Source: JAJTHJ01 sp046316025 (lineage in GTDB: Bacteria; Pseudomonadota; Gammaproteobacteria; Burkholderiales; Burkholderiaceae_F). Taken from it: 29,890 bases of DNA. The notes beneath the pieces are model-generated. The model did not search any database and had not been told where the DNA came from. It saw only the letters and a list, made by a program, of their open reading frames with translations. This document shows positions 19,663 to 27,780 of the stretch, piece by piece. A program made the position numbers and the translations under genes. Numbering within the stretch: the first letter of the stretch is position 1; each line of letters opens with the position of its first letter. The stretch is from positions 1-29,890 of the forward strand of contig JBKCXU010000032.1 of NCBI GenBank assembly GCA_046316025.1. Direction: 5' to 3'.

Positions 19663-20802
19663 TTACCGCTTGCCGAAGTAGTGGTTGTAGGCCATGCGGA
19701 AATCGACGTTGGTGTCGAAGTGCCAACTGCCCACCCGCTGCGCGAAGCCGCGCATCGACTCGAACACCTGCTTGAACGCCGCGTTCTCGGCCGACTTCTT
19801 GGCCACCACCTTGTCCCAGACTTCCAGCTGTGCGCGCAACACCGCGTCCGGGGTCTTGTAGAAATTGACCTTGTCCTTGGTGCGCAGCTCGATGTAGTCC
19901 TTGGAGTAGCGGTCGGCCGCCTTCCAGCTCATGTCGGCGCTGGCCGCCTGCACCGAGTAGTCGATGATGGCCTTGAGCTCGGCCGGCAGCGCGTCGTACT
20001 TGGGCTTGTTAAAGAGAACCTCGAACTGCTCGCCCGACTGGTGGAAGCTTTGCAGCATGCAGTTCTTCGCCACGTCGGGGAAGCCGAGGATGCGGTCGGA
20101 GGTGGCGTTGTTGAATTCAGCCGCGTCGATCAGGCCGCGGTCCAGCGCCGGCACGATCTCGCCGCCGGGCAGCGGATTCACCGCCGCGCCCATTTCGGTG
20201 AAGATGTCCACCGCCAGGCCGACCGTGCGGTACTTCAGACCCTTCAGGTCTTCCGCGCGGCTGATCGGCTTTTTGAACCAGCCCAGCGGCTGCGTCGGCA
20301 TCGGCCCGTACAGGAACGACACCACGCTCATGTTTAGGCTCTTGTAAATCTCTTCGAGCAACTGCTTGCCGCCGCCGTAGTAATGCCACGACAGCACCTG
20401 GTTGGCCTCCAGGCCAAAGGCCGGGCCCGAACCCCACAGCGCCAGCGCCGAGTTCTTGCCGTAGTGGTAGGCAACCACGCCGTGGCCGCCGTCGAGCGTG
20501 CCCTTGTTGACCGCATCCAGCAGTTGGAACGGCGGCACCACCGCGCCGGCCGGCAGCACTTCGATACGCAGGCGGCCGCCGGCCATATCGTTGATCTTCT
20601 TGGCGAAGTCGTTGGCGTACTCGCTGAAGATGTCTTTCGCCGGCCAGGTGGACTGGAAGCGAAAAGCGACGGTCTGCGCGCGGCTGACCATCGGGAAGCC
20701 GAGCGCGGTCGCCCCGGCCGTAGCGGCAGCGGCGCGGCCCAAAAAGCTGCGACGCATGCCCTGCCCGGACGCCGCGGCGTCCTTGCTTTTGATGAACTCC
20801 AT
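19663..20802 (-). CDS. dctP: TRAP transporter substrate-binding protein DctP (FcbT1-like)
   Basis: The periplasmic solute-binding subunit, 379 aa. MRRSFLGRAAAATAGATALG begins about 16 residues in and carries a twin-arginine signal (RRSFLG), then a cleavage region near SRAQT, so export through Tat is likely. The mature part has FQSTWPAKDIFSEYANDFAKKI, LKGLKYRTVGLAVDIFTEMGAAV and PLPGGEIVPALDRGLIDAAEF, typical of the mannitol/chloroaromatic TRAP-binding proteins (COG4663). The Arg in KYRTVG is the usual carboxylate-binding position. The ligand is therefore probably a carboxylic acid. The start is ATG 20802, with AAGGAGA 8 bases upstream; an ATG 15 codons earlier lacks such a site. It is the first gene of the TRAP set, followed by an intrinsic terminator. 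Confidence 0.93.
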   Translation of the reverse strand: MEFIKSKDAAASGQGMRRSFLGRAAAATAGATALGFPMVSRAQTVAFRFQSTWPAKDIFSEYANDFAKKINDMAGGRLRIEVLPAGAVVPPFQLLDAVNKGTLDGGHGVVAYHYGKNSALALWGSGPAFGLEANQVLSWHYYGGGKQLLEEIYKSLNMSVVSFLYGPMPTQPLGWFKKPISRAEDLKGLKYRTVGLAVDIFTEMGAAVNPLPGGEIVPALDRGLIDAAEFNNATSDRILGFPDVAKNCMLQSFHQSGEQFEVLFNKPKYDALPAELKAIIDYSVQAASADMSWKAADRYSKDYIELRTKDKVNFYKTPDAVLRAQLEVWDKVVAKKSAENAAFKQVFESMRGFAQRVGSWHFDTNVDFRMAYNHYFGKR

Positions 20803-20879
20803 CGAACTGTCTCCTTGGAACTTGCGAGGTGTCCGGCAGTGTGGCAAACCGGGCGGCTGCGGACCCTTCAGCCGACGGC

Positions 20880-20916
20880 TCTGCTTCTTTCGGCAGATCG
20901 GCGGATTCTAAGCAGA
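20880..20916 (-). promoter_or_regulatory. Possible promoter region of the TRAP operon
   Basis: The 227-base gap between dctP and the end of trkA contains a bottom-strand TAGAAT (20910-20905), 103 bases before the dctP start. It is framed by a 7-bp inverted repeat, TCTGCTT (20880-20886) and AAGCAGA (20910-20916). No good -35 with 17-base spacing is visible. The arrangement fits a regulated promoter but is only suggestive. I see nothing else in this gap. Confidence 0.3.
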
Positions 20917-21029
20917 AAGTGCCGCCGACCGCTCCAACTTTATGCGGCGGCTGCGGTGCGAAGGACACGATCCCGATCCGGCCGCCGGCGACCGGGCGGC
21001 CGGCGCGGGCGAGCCAGCGGCGCAGGGCG

Positions 21030-22442
21030 TCAAAAGAATCCCGCGCCGACGGCAAAAAGCTTCTCGATGCGCGGAATCGTCCGCTTGTTGGCGACGAAGA
21101 GCAGCAGATGGTCCTCGGCCTGGATCACCGTGTCGTGATGGGCCATGACCACCTGCGCCGCAGCGCCGCTGCCGCGCACCAGCGCGCCCAGCGCCACCCC
21201 GCGCGGCCATTCGATCTGCTCGACCCGGCGGCCGATGACGCGCGAGGTCTTGGGGTCGCCGTGGACGACGATCTCCAGCGCCTCGGCCGCGCCCCGGCGC
21301 AGGCTGTGCGCGGCCACCACATCGCCGTGGCGCACGTGCTTCAACAGGTTCGACAAGGTGGCATGCGAGGGCGAAATGGCGATGTCGATCGAGCCGCCCT
21401 GCATCAGGTCGCCGTAGCTCTTGCGGTTGATCAGCGCGATCGTGCGGCGCGCGCCCAGCCGCTTGGCCAGCAGCGCGCTCATGATGTTGTTCTCGTCGTC
21501 GTTGGTCAGCGCGACGAACAGATCCGTCTCCGCCACGCCTTCGTCTTCGAGCAGGTCTTCGTCGGTGGCGTCGCCGTTCAACACCAGCACGCGGCTGGAC
21601 AACTGGCTGGCCAGGTACTCGCAGCGGCGCTTGTCGTGCTCCACGATCTTGACATTGAAGCGCAGCGTGGAGTCCACACCCTCGCCGCTGTCGAGCGCGC
21701 GTGCCAGGCGCAGGCCGATGTTGCCCCCGCCGGCGAGCATCACCCGCCGCACCGGCTTGTCCATTCGCCGCAGCTCGGCCAGCACCTTGCGCGCGTCGTC
21801 GCTGGCGACGAGAAAGAACACCTCGTCGCCCGGCTGCACCATGGTCTGCCCTTCGCAGGCGACACTGCGCCCGCCGCGGAAGATGGCGACGATGCGCGTG
21901 TCCACGTTGGGGATGTGCGTGCGCAGTTCCTTGATCGGCTGCGACACCAGCGGCCCGCCGGCGTAGGCGCGCACGGCGATCAGGCTCACCCGCCCGTCGG
22001 CAAACTCCAGCACCTGCAGCGCCTCGGGGAACTCGATCAGCTTGAGGATCGTGTCGGTAACACTTTGCTCGGGCCAGATGATGTGGGTGACGCGAAAACC
22101 CTGCTCGCCGGTGAGCTCCGGATGCTCCTGCAACTCGATGTTGCGCACGCGGGCGATGCGCGTGGGCACGTTGAAGAGGTCGGCGGCGATCTTGCAGGCG
22201 ACGAGGTTGGTCTCGTCGCTGGCGGTGACCGCGATCAGCATGTCCGCATCCGGCGCGCCGGCTTCGCGCAGCACCGAGGGCAGCGTGGCGTTGCCGACCA
22301 GGCCGCGCAGGTCGTAGCGGTCTTGCAGGTCGGCCACGCGGGGGCCGTCGGTATCGACGACGGTGATCTCGTTGGCCTCGGACACCAGGCTTTCGGCCAC
22401 CGAGCTGCCGACGCGGCCGGCGCCGAGGATGACGATCTTCAT
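21030..22442 (-). CDS. trkA: Trk system potassium regulatory protein TrkA
   Basis: The cytoplasmic gating subunit of Trk, 470 aa, close to the E. coli length of 458. It has two tandem RCK units. The first starts MKIVILGAGRVGSSVAESL, a Rossmann GxGxxG nucleotide-binding fold, with acidic strand end VVDTD. The second repeats it at VMLAGGGNIGLRLARAL with KIVEHD. Each is followed by a TrkA-C domain (about 145-225 and 370-460; FRGGRSVACEGQTMVQPGDEV is part of the first). ATG 22442 overlaps the ntrX stop as ATGA, so it is translationally coupled to the two-component genes. Its partner trkH lies 4.4 kb downstream on the same strand. Confidence 0.95.
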   Translation of the reverse strand: MKIVILGAGRVGSSVAESLVSEANEITVVDTDGPRVADLQDRYDLRGLVGNATLPSVLREAGAPDADMLIAVTASDETNLVACKIAADLFNVPTRIARVRNIELQEHPELTGEQGFRVTHIIWPEQSVTDTILKLIEFPEALQVLEFADGRVSLIAVRAYAGGPLVSQPIKELRTHIPNVDTRIVAIFRGGRSVACEGQTMVQPGDEVFFLVASDDARKVLAELRRMDKPVRRVMLAGGGNIGLRLARALDSGEGVDSTLRFNVKIVEHDKRRCEYLASQLSSRVLVLNGDATDEDLLEDEGVAETDLFVALTNDDENNIMSALLAKRLGARRTIALINRKSYGDLMQGGSIDIAISPSHATLSNLLKHVRHGDVVAAHSLRRGAAEALEIVVHGDPKTSRVIGRRVEQIEWPRGVALGALVRGSGAAAQVVMAHHDTVIQAEDHLLLFVANKRTIPRIEKLFAVGAGFF

Positions 22443-23158
22443 TCGCGCTCGACGGGTTCGTCGGCCGGGGTTGCCGGCACCGCCGCGCCGGCCGGGCGGC
22501 GGCCGCCGCGCGCCAGCTCGACCCCGAGCTGCTTCAGCTTGCGATACAGGTGCGTGCGCTCCAGCCCGGCCCGGTCGGCCACCCGCGTCATGCTGTGCCG
22601 CTCGCGCGCCAGGTGGTATTCGAAGTAGATGCGCTCGAAGTGATCGCGCGCCTCGCGCAGCGGCTGGTCGAGACTGATTTCCGTCAGCGGGTTGGCGGTG
22701 ACGGTGGGGACGAGCGGCGACACGACCGTCGGTTCCACCGCCACCGGCGCCAGCGGCGGCGGCGCCATCGCCGCGCGCAGATTGCGCAGCATGCGGCCGC
22801 GCTCAAGCCCCGCGCGCACGGCGGCCAACAGCCGCTGCAAGGCGATCGGTTTCTCCAGGAAGTCGAGCGCGCCGTAGCGCGTGGCCTCCACCGCGGTGTC
22901 GATGGTGGCGTGGCCAGACATCATGATCACCGGCATCGTCAGCCGGCCGGCGGCCGACCACTCCTTGAGCAGCGTGACGCCGTCGGTGTCCGGCATCCAG
23001 ATGTCGAGCAGCACGAGGTCGGGCGCCTCGCGTTCGCGGGCGGCGCGCGCGGCGGCGGCGTTTTCCGCCGTCGCCACGACATGGCCTTCGTCGGAGAGGA
23101 TCTCCGACAGCAGTTCGCGAATACCGATTTCGTCGTCGACGACGAGGATGTTGGGCAT
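22439..23158 (-). CDS. NtrX-like response regulator lacking the AAA+ domain
   Basis: A 239-aa response regulator. The receiver domain has D8-D9, phosphoacceptor D52 in LLDIWMPDTDG and Lys in DFLEKPI. A Pro/Val-rich linker of about 50 residues follows, then a Fis-type helix-turn-helix, DRAGLERTHLYRKLKQLG. Sequence around both domains matches NtrX, and the partner NtrY is encoded upstream. The roughly 240-residue sigma-54-interacting AAA+ domain with Walker A and GAFTGA is absent. It therefore cannot activate sigma-54 promoters in the classical way and probably acts as a simple DNA-binding regulator. No frameshift or remnant is seen, so this looks like the native form. Confidence 0.9.
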   Translation of the reverse strand: MPNILVVDDEIGIRELLSEILSDEGHVVATAENAAAARAAREREAPDLVLLDIWMPDTDGVTLLKEWSAAGRLTMPVIMMSGHATIDTAVEATRYGALDFLEKPIALQRLLAAVRAGLERGRMLRNLRAAMAPPPLAPVAVEPTVVSPLVPTVTANPLTEISLDQPLREARDHFERIYFEYHLARERHSMTRVADRAGLERTHLYRKLKQLGVELARGGRRPAGAAVPATPADEPVERE

Positions 23159-23205
23159 GGGGCAGCGGCGGTCGCGGCCGGAGCGGGCGAAGGAAGAGTT
23201 AAAGC

Positions 23206-25440
23206 TTACGCCGGCAGCACCAGGCGCCGGATCAACACGGTCACGCGGGCACCGCCCTCGGCCCGGTTGGCCAGCTCGACGCGGGCGCCGTGCTCGTCGA
23301 CGATCTTCTTCACCATCGCCAGCCCCAGCCCGGTTCCGCCGGACTTGGTGGTTACATAGGGTTCGAAAGCGCGCGCGAGTATATGCGCGGGGAAGCCGGC
23401 GCCGTTGTCCTCGACCGCGAGGCGCACCGCACGCACGCGCCCGTCGGCGCCGACCCGCGCTTCGGTACGCACCTGGATGCGCCCGTCGGCGCCACGAGCG
23501 GCCGTCGCATCCTGCGCGTTGCCGATCAGGTTGTGGATCAACTGCCGCAGCTGGGTTGCATCGCCCTCGATGGCCGGCAAGTCGGCGGCCAGGTGCAGCT
23601 CCAGTAGTGCACCGTTGGCCGTGTGGCCGCGACGCGCGCCCCCGTCGTGCTCGACCCCGTACAGTGCCGCCACCTCCTCGACCAGCGCGTTCAGGTCGAG
23701 CGGCGCCAGCCGCGCCGGCGGCAGGCGGGCGTAGTCGCGAAAGTCGTCCACCATCCGCTTCATCGCCGCCACCTGGCTGACGATGGTCGCCGTGCCGCGC
23801 GCCAGCACCTGCGCCTGCTCGGGCGGCAACTGCGGGCCGAGCTTCATTTGCAGCCGCTCGGCCGCCAGCTGGATCGGCGTCAGCGGGTTCTTGATCTCAT
23901 GCGCCAGCCGCCGCGCCACTTCGCCCCAGGCCACCGCGCGCTGGGCGGAAATGACCTGCGTGACGTCGTCGAAGACGACCACCGCGCCGGCCCCGTCGGC
24001 CAGCGGCAACGGCGAGCCGCGCGCCAGCAGCGCCAGCGGCAGCGCGCCGTCGGCCGCGGGCCGAGGCAATGTGAGTTGCCGCTGCCAGGACTCGGCCGGC
24101 GCGGTCAAGGCCTGTTCGGCGAAGGCTTCGGTCACCGCCGCCGCCAGCTCGGGCGCCAAGTCGGCCAGCGGCTGCCCGGCGCGCGCCGCCAGCGGCAGGC
24201 CGAGGATGCGGCTGGCGCCGTGATTGGCGGTGACCAGCCGCTGCTCGCCGTCGAGCACCAGCACCCCGGCCGACAGGTTGGCGAGCACGCGCTCCAGAAA
24301 GGCGCGCGCGTTTTCGAGCGCCCGCTGCCGCGAGTCGACCGCATCGCGCGCCTCGGACAGCTGCTGCGTCATCGCGTTGAAGGCGACGATCAGCGTGCGC
24401 ATCTCGTCGTTCACGCGCGGCTCCGGCAGCGGGCGGAAGTCGCCCTCGGCCACGGCCCGGGTACCGTCGGCCACGCGTAGCAGCGGCGCAGCCAGATTGC
24501 CGGCCAGCAGAAAGCCGCCGGCCGCCGCCGCAAAGGCCGCCAGCAGCAGCGTCAGCGTCAGCGTCACTGTGTAAATGCGCGCCAGCCCCCCGCGCGCGAG
24601 CGACAGTTGCTGGTACTCGCGATAGCCGCTTTGCAGCGCTTCGGCGTTGGCCGCCACGCTGCGCGGCACCCACTGCATCAGTTGCAGGAACTCGGGCTCG
24701 CGCGCCATCCCCAGCCGCATCGGCGTGGGCACCGGCACCAGCACGCGCGTGCGCAGGCCGGCGCGGGGGTCGGTCGCCTGCGGGTCGCCTTCGATGGCCT
24801 GCACCACCCGCTGCGCACGGGCGCGGCGCAGGTCGGCGGCGCTGGGCAGTTCCGGGACAAGCACGCCCGGCGGGGTGCCGCTGGCGCCGAGCAGTTGGCC
24901 CCCCGCGGTCACCAGCAGCGCCTCCTGCACGCCGGCCCGCTCGCGCGCGCGGTCGAGCGCGGCCAGCTGGCCCGACTCGGGCGCTTCGGCCAACTCCAGC
25001 GCGATCGCCTGCGCCTTGGCGGTGAGATCGGCCTGCTGCGCCTCCAGCGCGGCACGCGCCAGCGTCAGGCCCGACTCGAGTGCGCGGTCCACCCGGACGT
25101 CGAACCAGGATTCGATCGAGCGCGACAGGAACTGCACCGACACCACGTAGATCAGCACCCCGGGGGCCACCCCGATCAGCGCGAAGGCCACCGCCAGCCG
25201 CGCCGTCAGCCGCGCGCCGAAGCGGCCCTGGCGCAGCCGCCGCGCCAGGCGCACGATCACCGCGACGACCAGCACGGCGAGCACGGCGGCGATGACGCCG
25301 TTGACTGCCAGCAGCAGCGGATAAAAGCGGGCAAAGGCCGGGGTGTTGCCGCTCGCGGCGGCCAGCAGGAACAGCAGCACGCTGCCCAGCCCCAGCGCGG
25401 CGAGCAGGCCGTAACGCAGCAGGCGGGACATGCCGATCAT
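23206..25440 (-). CDS. NtrY-like membrane sensor histidine kinase
   Basis: A sensor kinase of 744 aa. Two N-terminal helices (about 10-28 and 40-64) and another near 84-104 precede a periplasmic region of about 185 residues. A further helix (about 290-312) leads to a HAMP domain (to about 368, NLAAPLLRVADGTRAVAEGDF) and a PAS domain (about 380-495, ILVN-like LVLDGEQRLVTANHGASRILG). The kinase core has H514 in RRLAHEIKNPLTP, an N-box near HNLIGNAQDA, and ATP-binding glycines in VEDNGAGFP and KSGGTGLGLAMVKKIV. This is the NtrY layout. The start is ATG 25440, with ATG 25431 as an alternative. It is followed by ntrX after 47 bases. Homologues respond to nitrogen or redox conditions; the cue here is unknown. 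Confidence 0.92.
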   Translation of the reverse strand: MIGMSRLLRYGLLAALGLGSVLLFLLAAASGNTPAFARFYPLLLAVNGVIAAVLAVLVVAVIVRLARRLRQGRFGARLTARLAVAFALIGVAPGVLIYVVSVQFLSRSIESWFDVRVDRALESGLTLARAALEAQQADLTAKAQAIALELAEAPESGQLAALDRARERAGVQEALLVTAGGQLLGASGTPPGVLVPELPSAADLRRARAQRVVQAIEGDPQATDPRAGLRTRVLVPVPTPMRLGMAREPEFLQLMQWVPRSVAANAEALQSGYREYQQLSLARGGLARIYTVTLTLTLLLAAFAAAAGGFLLAGNLAAPLLRVADGTRAVAEGDFRPLPEPRVNDEMRTLIVAFNAMTQQLSEARDAVDSRQRALENARAFLERVLANLSAGVLVLDGEQRLVTANHGASRILGLPLAARAGQPLADLAPELAAAVTEAFAEQALTAPAESWQRQLTLPRPAADGALPLALLARGSPLPLADGAGAVVVFDDVTQVISAQRAVAWGEVARRLAHEIKNPLTPIQLAAERLQMKLGPQLPPEQAQVLARGTATIVSQVAAMKRMVDDFRDYARLPPARLAPLDLNALVEEVAALYGVEHDGGARRGHTANGALLELHLAADLPAIEGDATQLRQLIHNLIGNAQDATAARGADGRIQVRTEARVGADGRVRAVRLAVEDNGAGFPAHILARAFEPYVTTKSGGTGLGLAMVKKIVDEHGARVELANRAEGGARVTVLIRRLVLPA

Positions 25441-25476
25441 CCTGGACTGCGCGGTTGAACGCGCGGCAGAGTGTGT

Positions 25477-25562
25477 GCGGCGGGCTGTCTGGCAAGGCGC
25501 GAGGAGGACGCAGGGTGGTGGGCCCCTGCCAAGACGAGCAACGCCGCCAGACGGCCCGCCGC
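25477..25562. repeat. Long imperfect palindrome upstream of ntrY
   Basis: The arms 25477-25493 and 25546-25562 match as reverse complements at 16 of 17 positions (GCGGCGGGCTGTCTGGC). Between them is a smaller GCAGGG/CCCTGC hairpin (about 25510-25529). This fits an intergenic palindromic repeat or a structured leader. It occupies the start-proximal third of the 258-base gap between ntrY and the DUF4390 gene. Confidence 0.65.
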
Positions 25563-25578
25563 GCGCGCTATGCCGTGC

Positions 25579-25618
25579 GTAGCGCTGCCACCCGATGGGC
25601 GAGGCCCTCTTGCGCTAC
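25579..25618. repeat. Second hairpin in the ntrY upstream gap
   Basis: GTAGCGC near 25579-25585 and GCGCTAC near 25612-25618 are perfect 7-bp complements, with a short GGG/CCC stem inside. With the palindrome next to it, the gap looks highly structured on either strand. No promoter or T run is evident. The remaining part of the gap, to 25698, holds nothing I can name. Confidence 0.4.
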
Positions 25619-25698
25619 AAGCGAATGACATGGCGAGACCCGTCGCCCGGATCGAGCGGTCAATCGCGCAATCAGGGATCATGGTCGGCCGGCGCAGC

Positions 25699-26307
25699 TC
25701 AACGGTCGGTGGGCACGGCCAACGCGCGCCAGTCGGAGCCGAGCGCCCAGTCGCGGTTGGTCAGTGCGTCGATCTGGAAGGGCCGCGGCAATTGCGCGGT
25801 GTCCAGCCGCATCCGCACCCGCGCCCGGTACGCGGCGCCGGCGGCAAAGGCGCCCGCCTCGGCCACCTTCCACTGACGCACGCGGGTCATGGTCGACAGC
25901 GCCTCGGCCAGGGTGTCGAAGGGCAGGGCCAGCGAGCCGCGCGCCAGCCGGTACTGGCGCGTGAGCGGGCTGTAGGTCAGGCGGTAGGACAGGCGCGTGT
26001 CGACCACCCGGCTGTCGAACCAGTACCAGCGCTCGCGGTAGGCCTCGAAGTCGATCGAGAAGTACAGCGCGATGCCGCGGTTCAGGGCATCTTCGAGCGC
26101 TGGCGGCAGCGTGAGCGCGAAGTCGGCATCCAGCCGCCAGCCAGCCTCGGCGCCCTCGCCCGCGAGCTGCAGTTGCGCCGACTCGACGCCGATCTGCGCC
26201 TCCTGCGCCCGCGCCGGAGCGAGGAACGCCAGCAGCAACAGGATCGCGGCAAACCAGACGCCTCGCCCCGCCGCCCGGCGCTTCGAGGTGGGGGCCGCAC
26301 CGCTCAC
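25699..26307 (-). CDS. DUF4390 family exported protein
   Basis: An uncharacterised exported protein of 202 aa. A basic start (KRRAAGRG) is followed by the hydrophobic run VWFAAILLLLAFLAPARAQ, a Sec signal peptide. The mature part is beta-rich: LDADFALTLPPALEDALNRGIALYF, then DFEAYRERWYWFD, YRLTYSPLTRQYRL and LPRPFQIDALTNRDWAL, the pattern of DUF4390. Genes of this family usually lie between rsmB and ntrY in betaproteobacteria, as here. The start is GTG 26307, 15 bases after the rsmB stop, with GGGAG upstream. Its place in front of the ntrYX pair suggests an envelope role linked to sensing, but that is inference. Confidence 0.87.
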   Translation of the reverse strand: MSGAAPTSKRRAAGRGVWFAAILLLLAFLAPARAQEAQIGVESAQLQLAGEGAEAGWRLDADFALTLPPALEDALNRGIALYFSIDFEAYRERWYWFDSRVVDTRLSYRLTYSPLTRQYRLARGSLALPFDTLAEALSTMTRVRQWKVAEAGAFAAGAAYRARVRMRLDTAQLPRPFQIDALTNRDWALGSDWRALAVPTDR

Positions 26308-26322
26308 TGCCTGGGTCTCCCG

Positions 26323-27780
26323 CTATTCGCGTTTTTCAAAAAAGGCAAAGAAGAATCCGTCGTGCAGCGCCGGCAGGCCGCCCGCCCAGGGGGCGGGTGT
26401 CGCCGCGGACGGCAGCAGTTGCCGCATGCCGTCGCGCTGCCCCGGCAGGGCCCGCAGCCGCGCATCGGGATGCGCGGCGAGGAAGGCCTGCGCCTGCCGC
26501 TCGCCTTCTTCGGGAAAGAGCGAGCAGACGACGTAAAGCAATCTACCAGCGGGGGCGAGCAGCGACCACAACCCGGCCAGCAGCGCCCGTTGCCGCGTTG
26601 CAAATTGCGCAATATCGCCCGCCCGCCGCAACCACGGGATGTCCGGGTGACGGCGCACGATGCCGCTGGCGGTGCAGGGCGCATCGAGCAGGATGCGGTC
26701 GTAAGGGCTGCCGCCGGCCCAGCGCGCGGGCTGCGCGCCGTCGGCCACGAGCACCCGCAGCCGCGTGTGCGCGGGCAGGCCGAGGCGGGCAAAGTTGGGC
26801 TCGATCCGTGCGGCCCGCGCGGGGTCGACTTCCAGCGCATCGAGCGTCAGGGCAGCCAGCTCGGCCAGATGCGCGGTCTTGCCGCCGGGGGCGGCACAGG
26901 CGTCGAGCACGCGCATGCCGTCGGCTAGGTCCAGCCACTCGGCCGCCAGTTGTGCACCGGCGTCCTGCACCGACACGAGCCCGCCGGAAAAGCCCGGGAT
27001 CTCCGCCACCGGGCGCGGCGCGTGCAGCCAGACCGCCACTGTGCCGACCTGGGTGGCGGCCAGCCCCTGCCCGCGTAGCAGGTCGAGGTAGGCGGCCACC
27101 GTAATCTGCCGCCGGTTGACCCGCAGCACCAGCGGCGGCGCCTGCTGGGCGCGCGTGGCGAGGTCGGCCCACTGCTCGGGGTAGGCCCTGCGCAGCCGGT
27201 CGAGCCACCAGCGCGGGGCATTGGCGGCGACCGCGGGGTCGCGGCTGAGTTCGGCACGCAGGCCGGCGCCGCCGCGCAGCGCGTTGCGCAGCAGTGCGTT
27301 GACGAAGCCGGCCGCCGCCGCGGTCTGCGCATCGGCCCGCGCGGCCGCCACCGCCTGATCGACCACCGCGTACTCGGCATGTCGCTGCGCGTAAAGCTGG
27401 CCCAAGGCCACGGCCAGCAGCGCGCCGACTGCCGGCGCGGGCGGCTTGGCCGCCAGGCGCGCCACCACCGCCTCGGCCAGCGCCAGGTGGCGCACCGCCG
27501 TGTACGCGGCGTCCTGCGCGGCGGCGCCAAGTCTGGGCGAGGCCGGAGCGCGCCAGTCGCGCAAGGCCTCGTCGAGCGCGGCGTCGAGTGCGCGGCCGCC
27601 GCGGAAGCGCCGCCAAGCCGCCGCCGCCACCCGCAAGACGTCGGCCAGCGCCGGAGCGCCGGCGACCGGCGCGGAGTCCGAGCTTGAGAGCAAATCTGCT
27701 GCACGCCCCGCTCCCGCGCCTGCGCCGCTCGGCGCGGCCTCGGGGCGGTTGCGACGGCTTTCTCTCAAGCTGTCCCTCAC
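26323..27780 (-). CDS. rsmB: 16S rRNA (cytosine-967-C5)-methyltransferase RsmB
   Basis: Methylates C967 of 16S rRNA using S-adenosylmethionine; 485 aa (E. coli 429). An N-terminal NusB-like RNA-binding domain (about 45-175) has LGQLYAQRHAEYAVVDQAV and GFVNALLRNALR. The methyltransferase domain has SAM motif LDACAAPGGKTAHLAEL, DAPCTASGIVRRHPDI with one catalytic Cys, and VVCSLFPEEGE with the second. The first 40 residues are a variable, Arg/Ala/Ser-rich extension not seen in E. coli. The start GTG 27780 overlaps the fmt stop as GTGA. A later start is possible, but no ATG lies before the NusB-like domain. The neighbours fmt and trkA are typical. Confidence 0.94.
   Translation of the reverse strand: MRDSLRESRRNRPEAAPSGAGAGAGRAADLLSSSDSAPVAGAPALADVLRVAAAAWRRFRGGRALDAALDEALRDWRAPASPRLGAAAQDAAYTAVRHLALAEAVVARLAAKPPAPAVGALLAVALGQLYAQRHAEYAVVDQAVAAARADAQTAAAAGFVNALLRNALRGGAGLRAELSRDPAVAANAPRWWLDRLRRAYPEQWADLATRAQQAPPLVLRVNRRQITVAAYLDLLRGQGLAATQVGTVAVWLHAPRPVAEIPGFSGGLVSVQDAGAQLAAEWLDLADGMRVLDACAAPGGKTAHLAELAALTLDALEVDPARAARIEPNFARLGLPAHTRLRVLVADGAQPARWAGGSPYDRILLDAPCTASGIVRRHPDIPWLRRAGDIAQFATRQRALLAGLWSLLAPAGRLLYVVCSLFPEEGERQAQAFLAAHPDARLRALPGQRDGMRQLLPSAATPAPWAGGLPALHDGFFFAFFEKRE

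Noticed and set aside
25477..25618. Cobalamin riboswitch or tRNA in the ntrY gap
   Set aside because: The hairpins lack the conserved B12-box bases and no cloverleaf or anticodon arm could be drawn. No cobalamin-related gene follows.
25437..25682. An 81-codon bottom-strand frame in the gap before ntrY
   Set aside because: It is composed of the palindromic sequences themselves and has no ribosome-binding site or family pattern.
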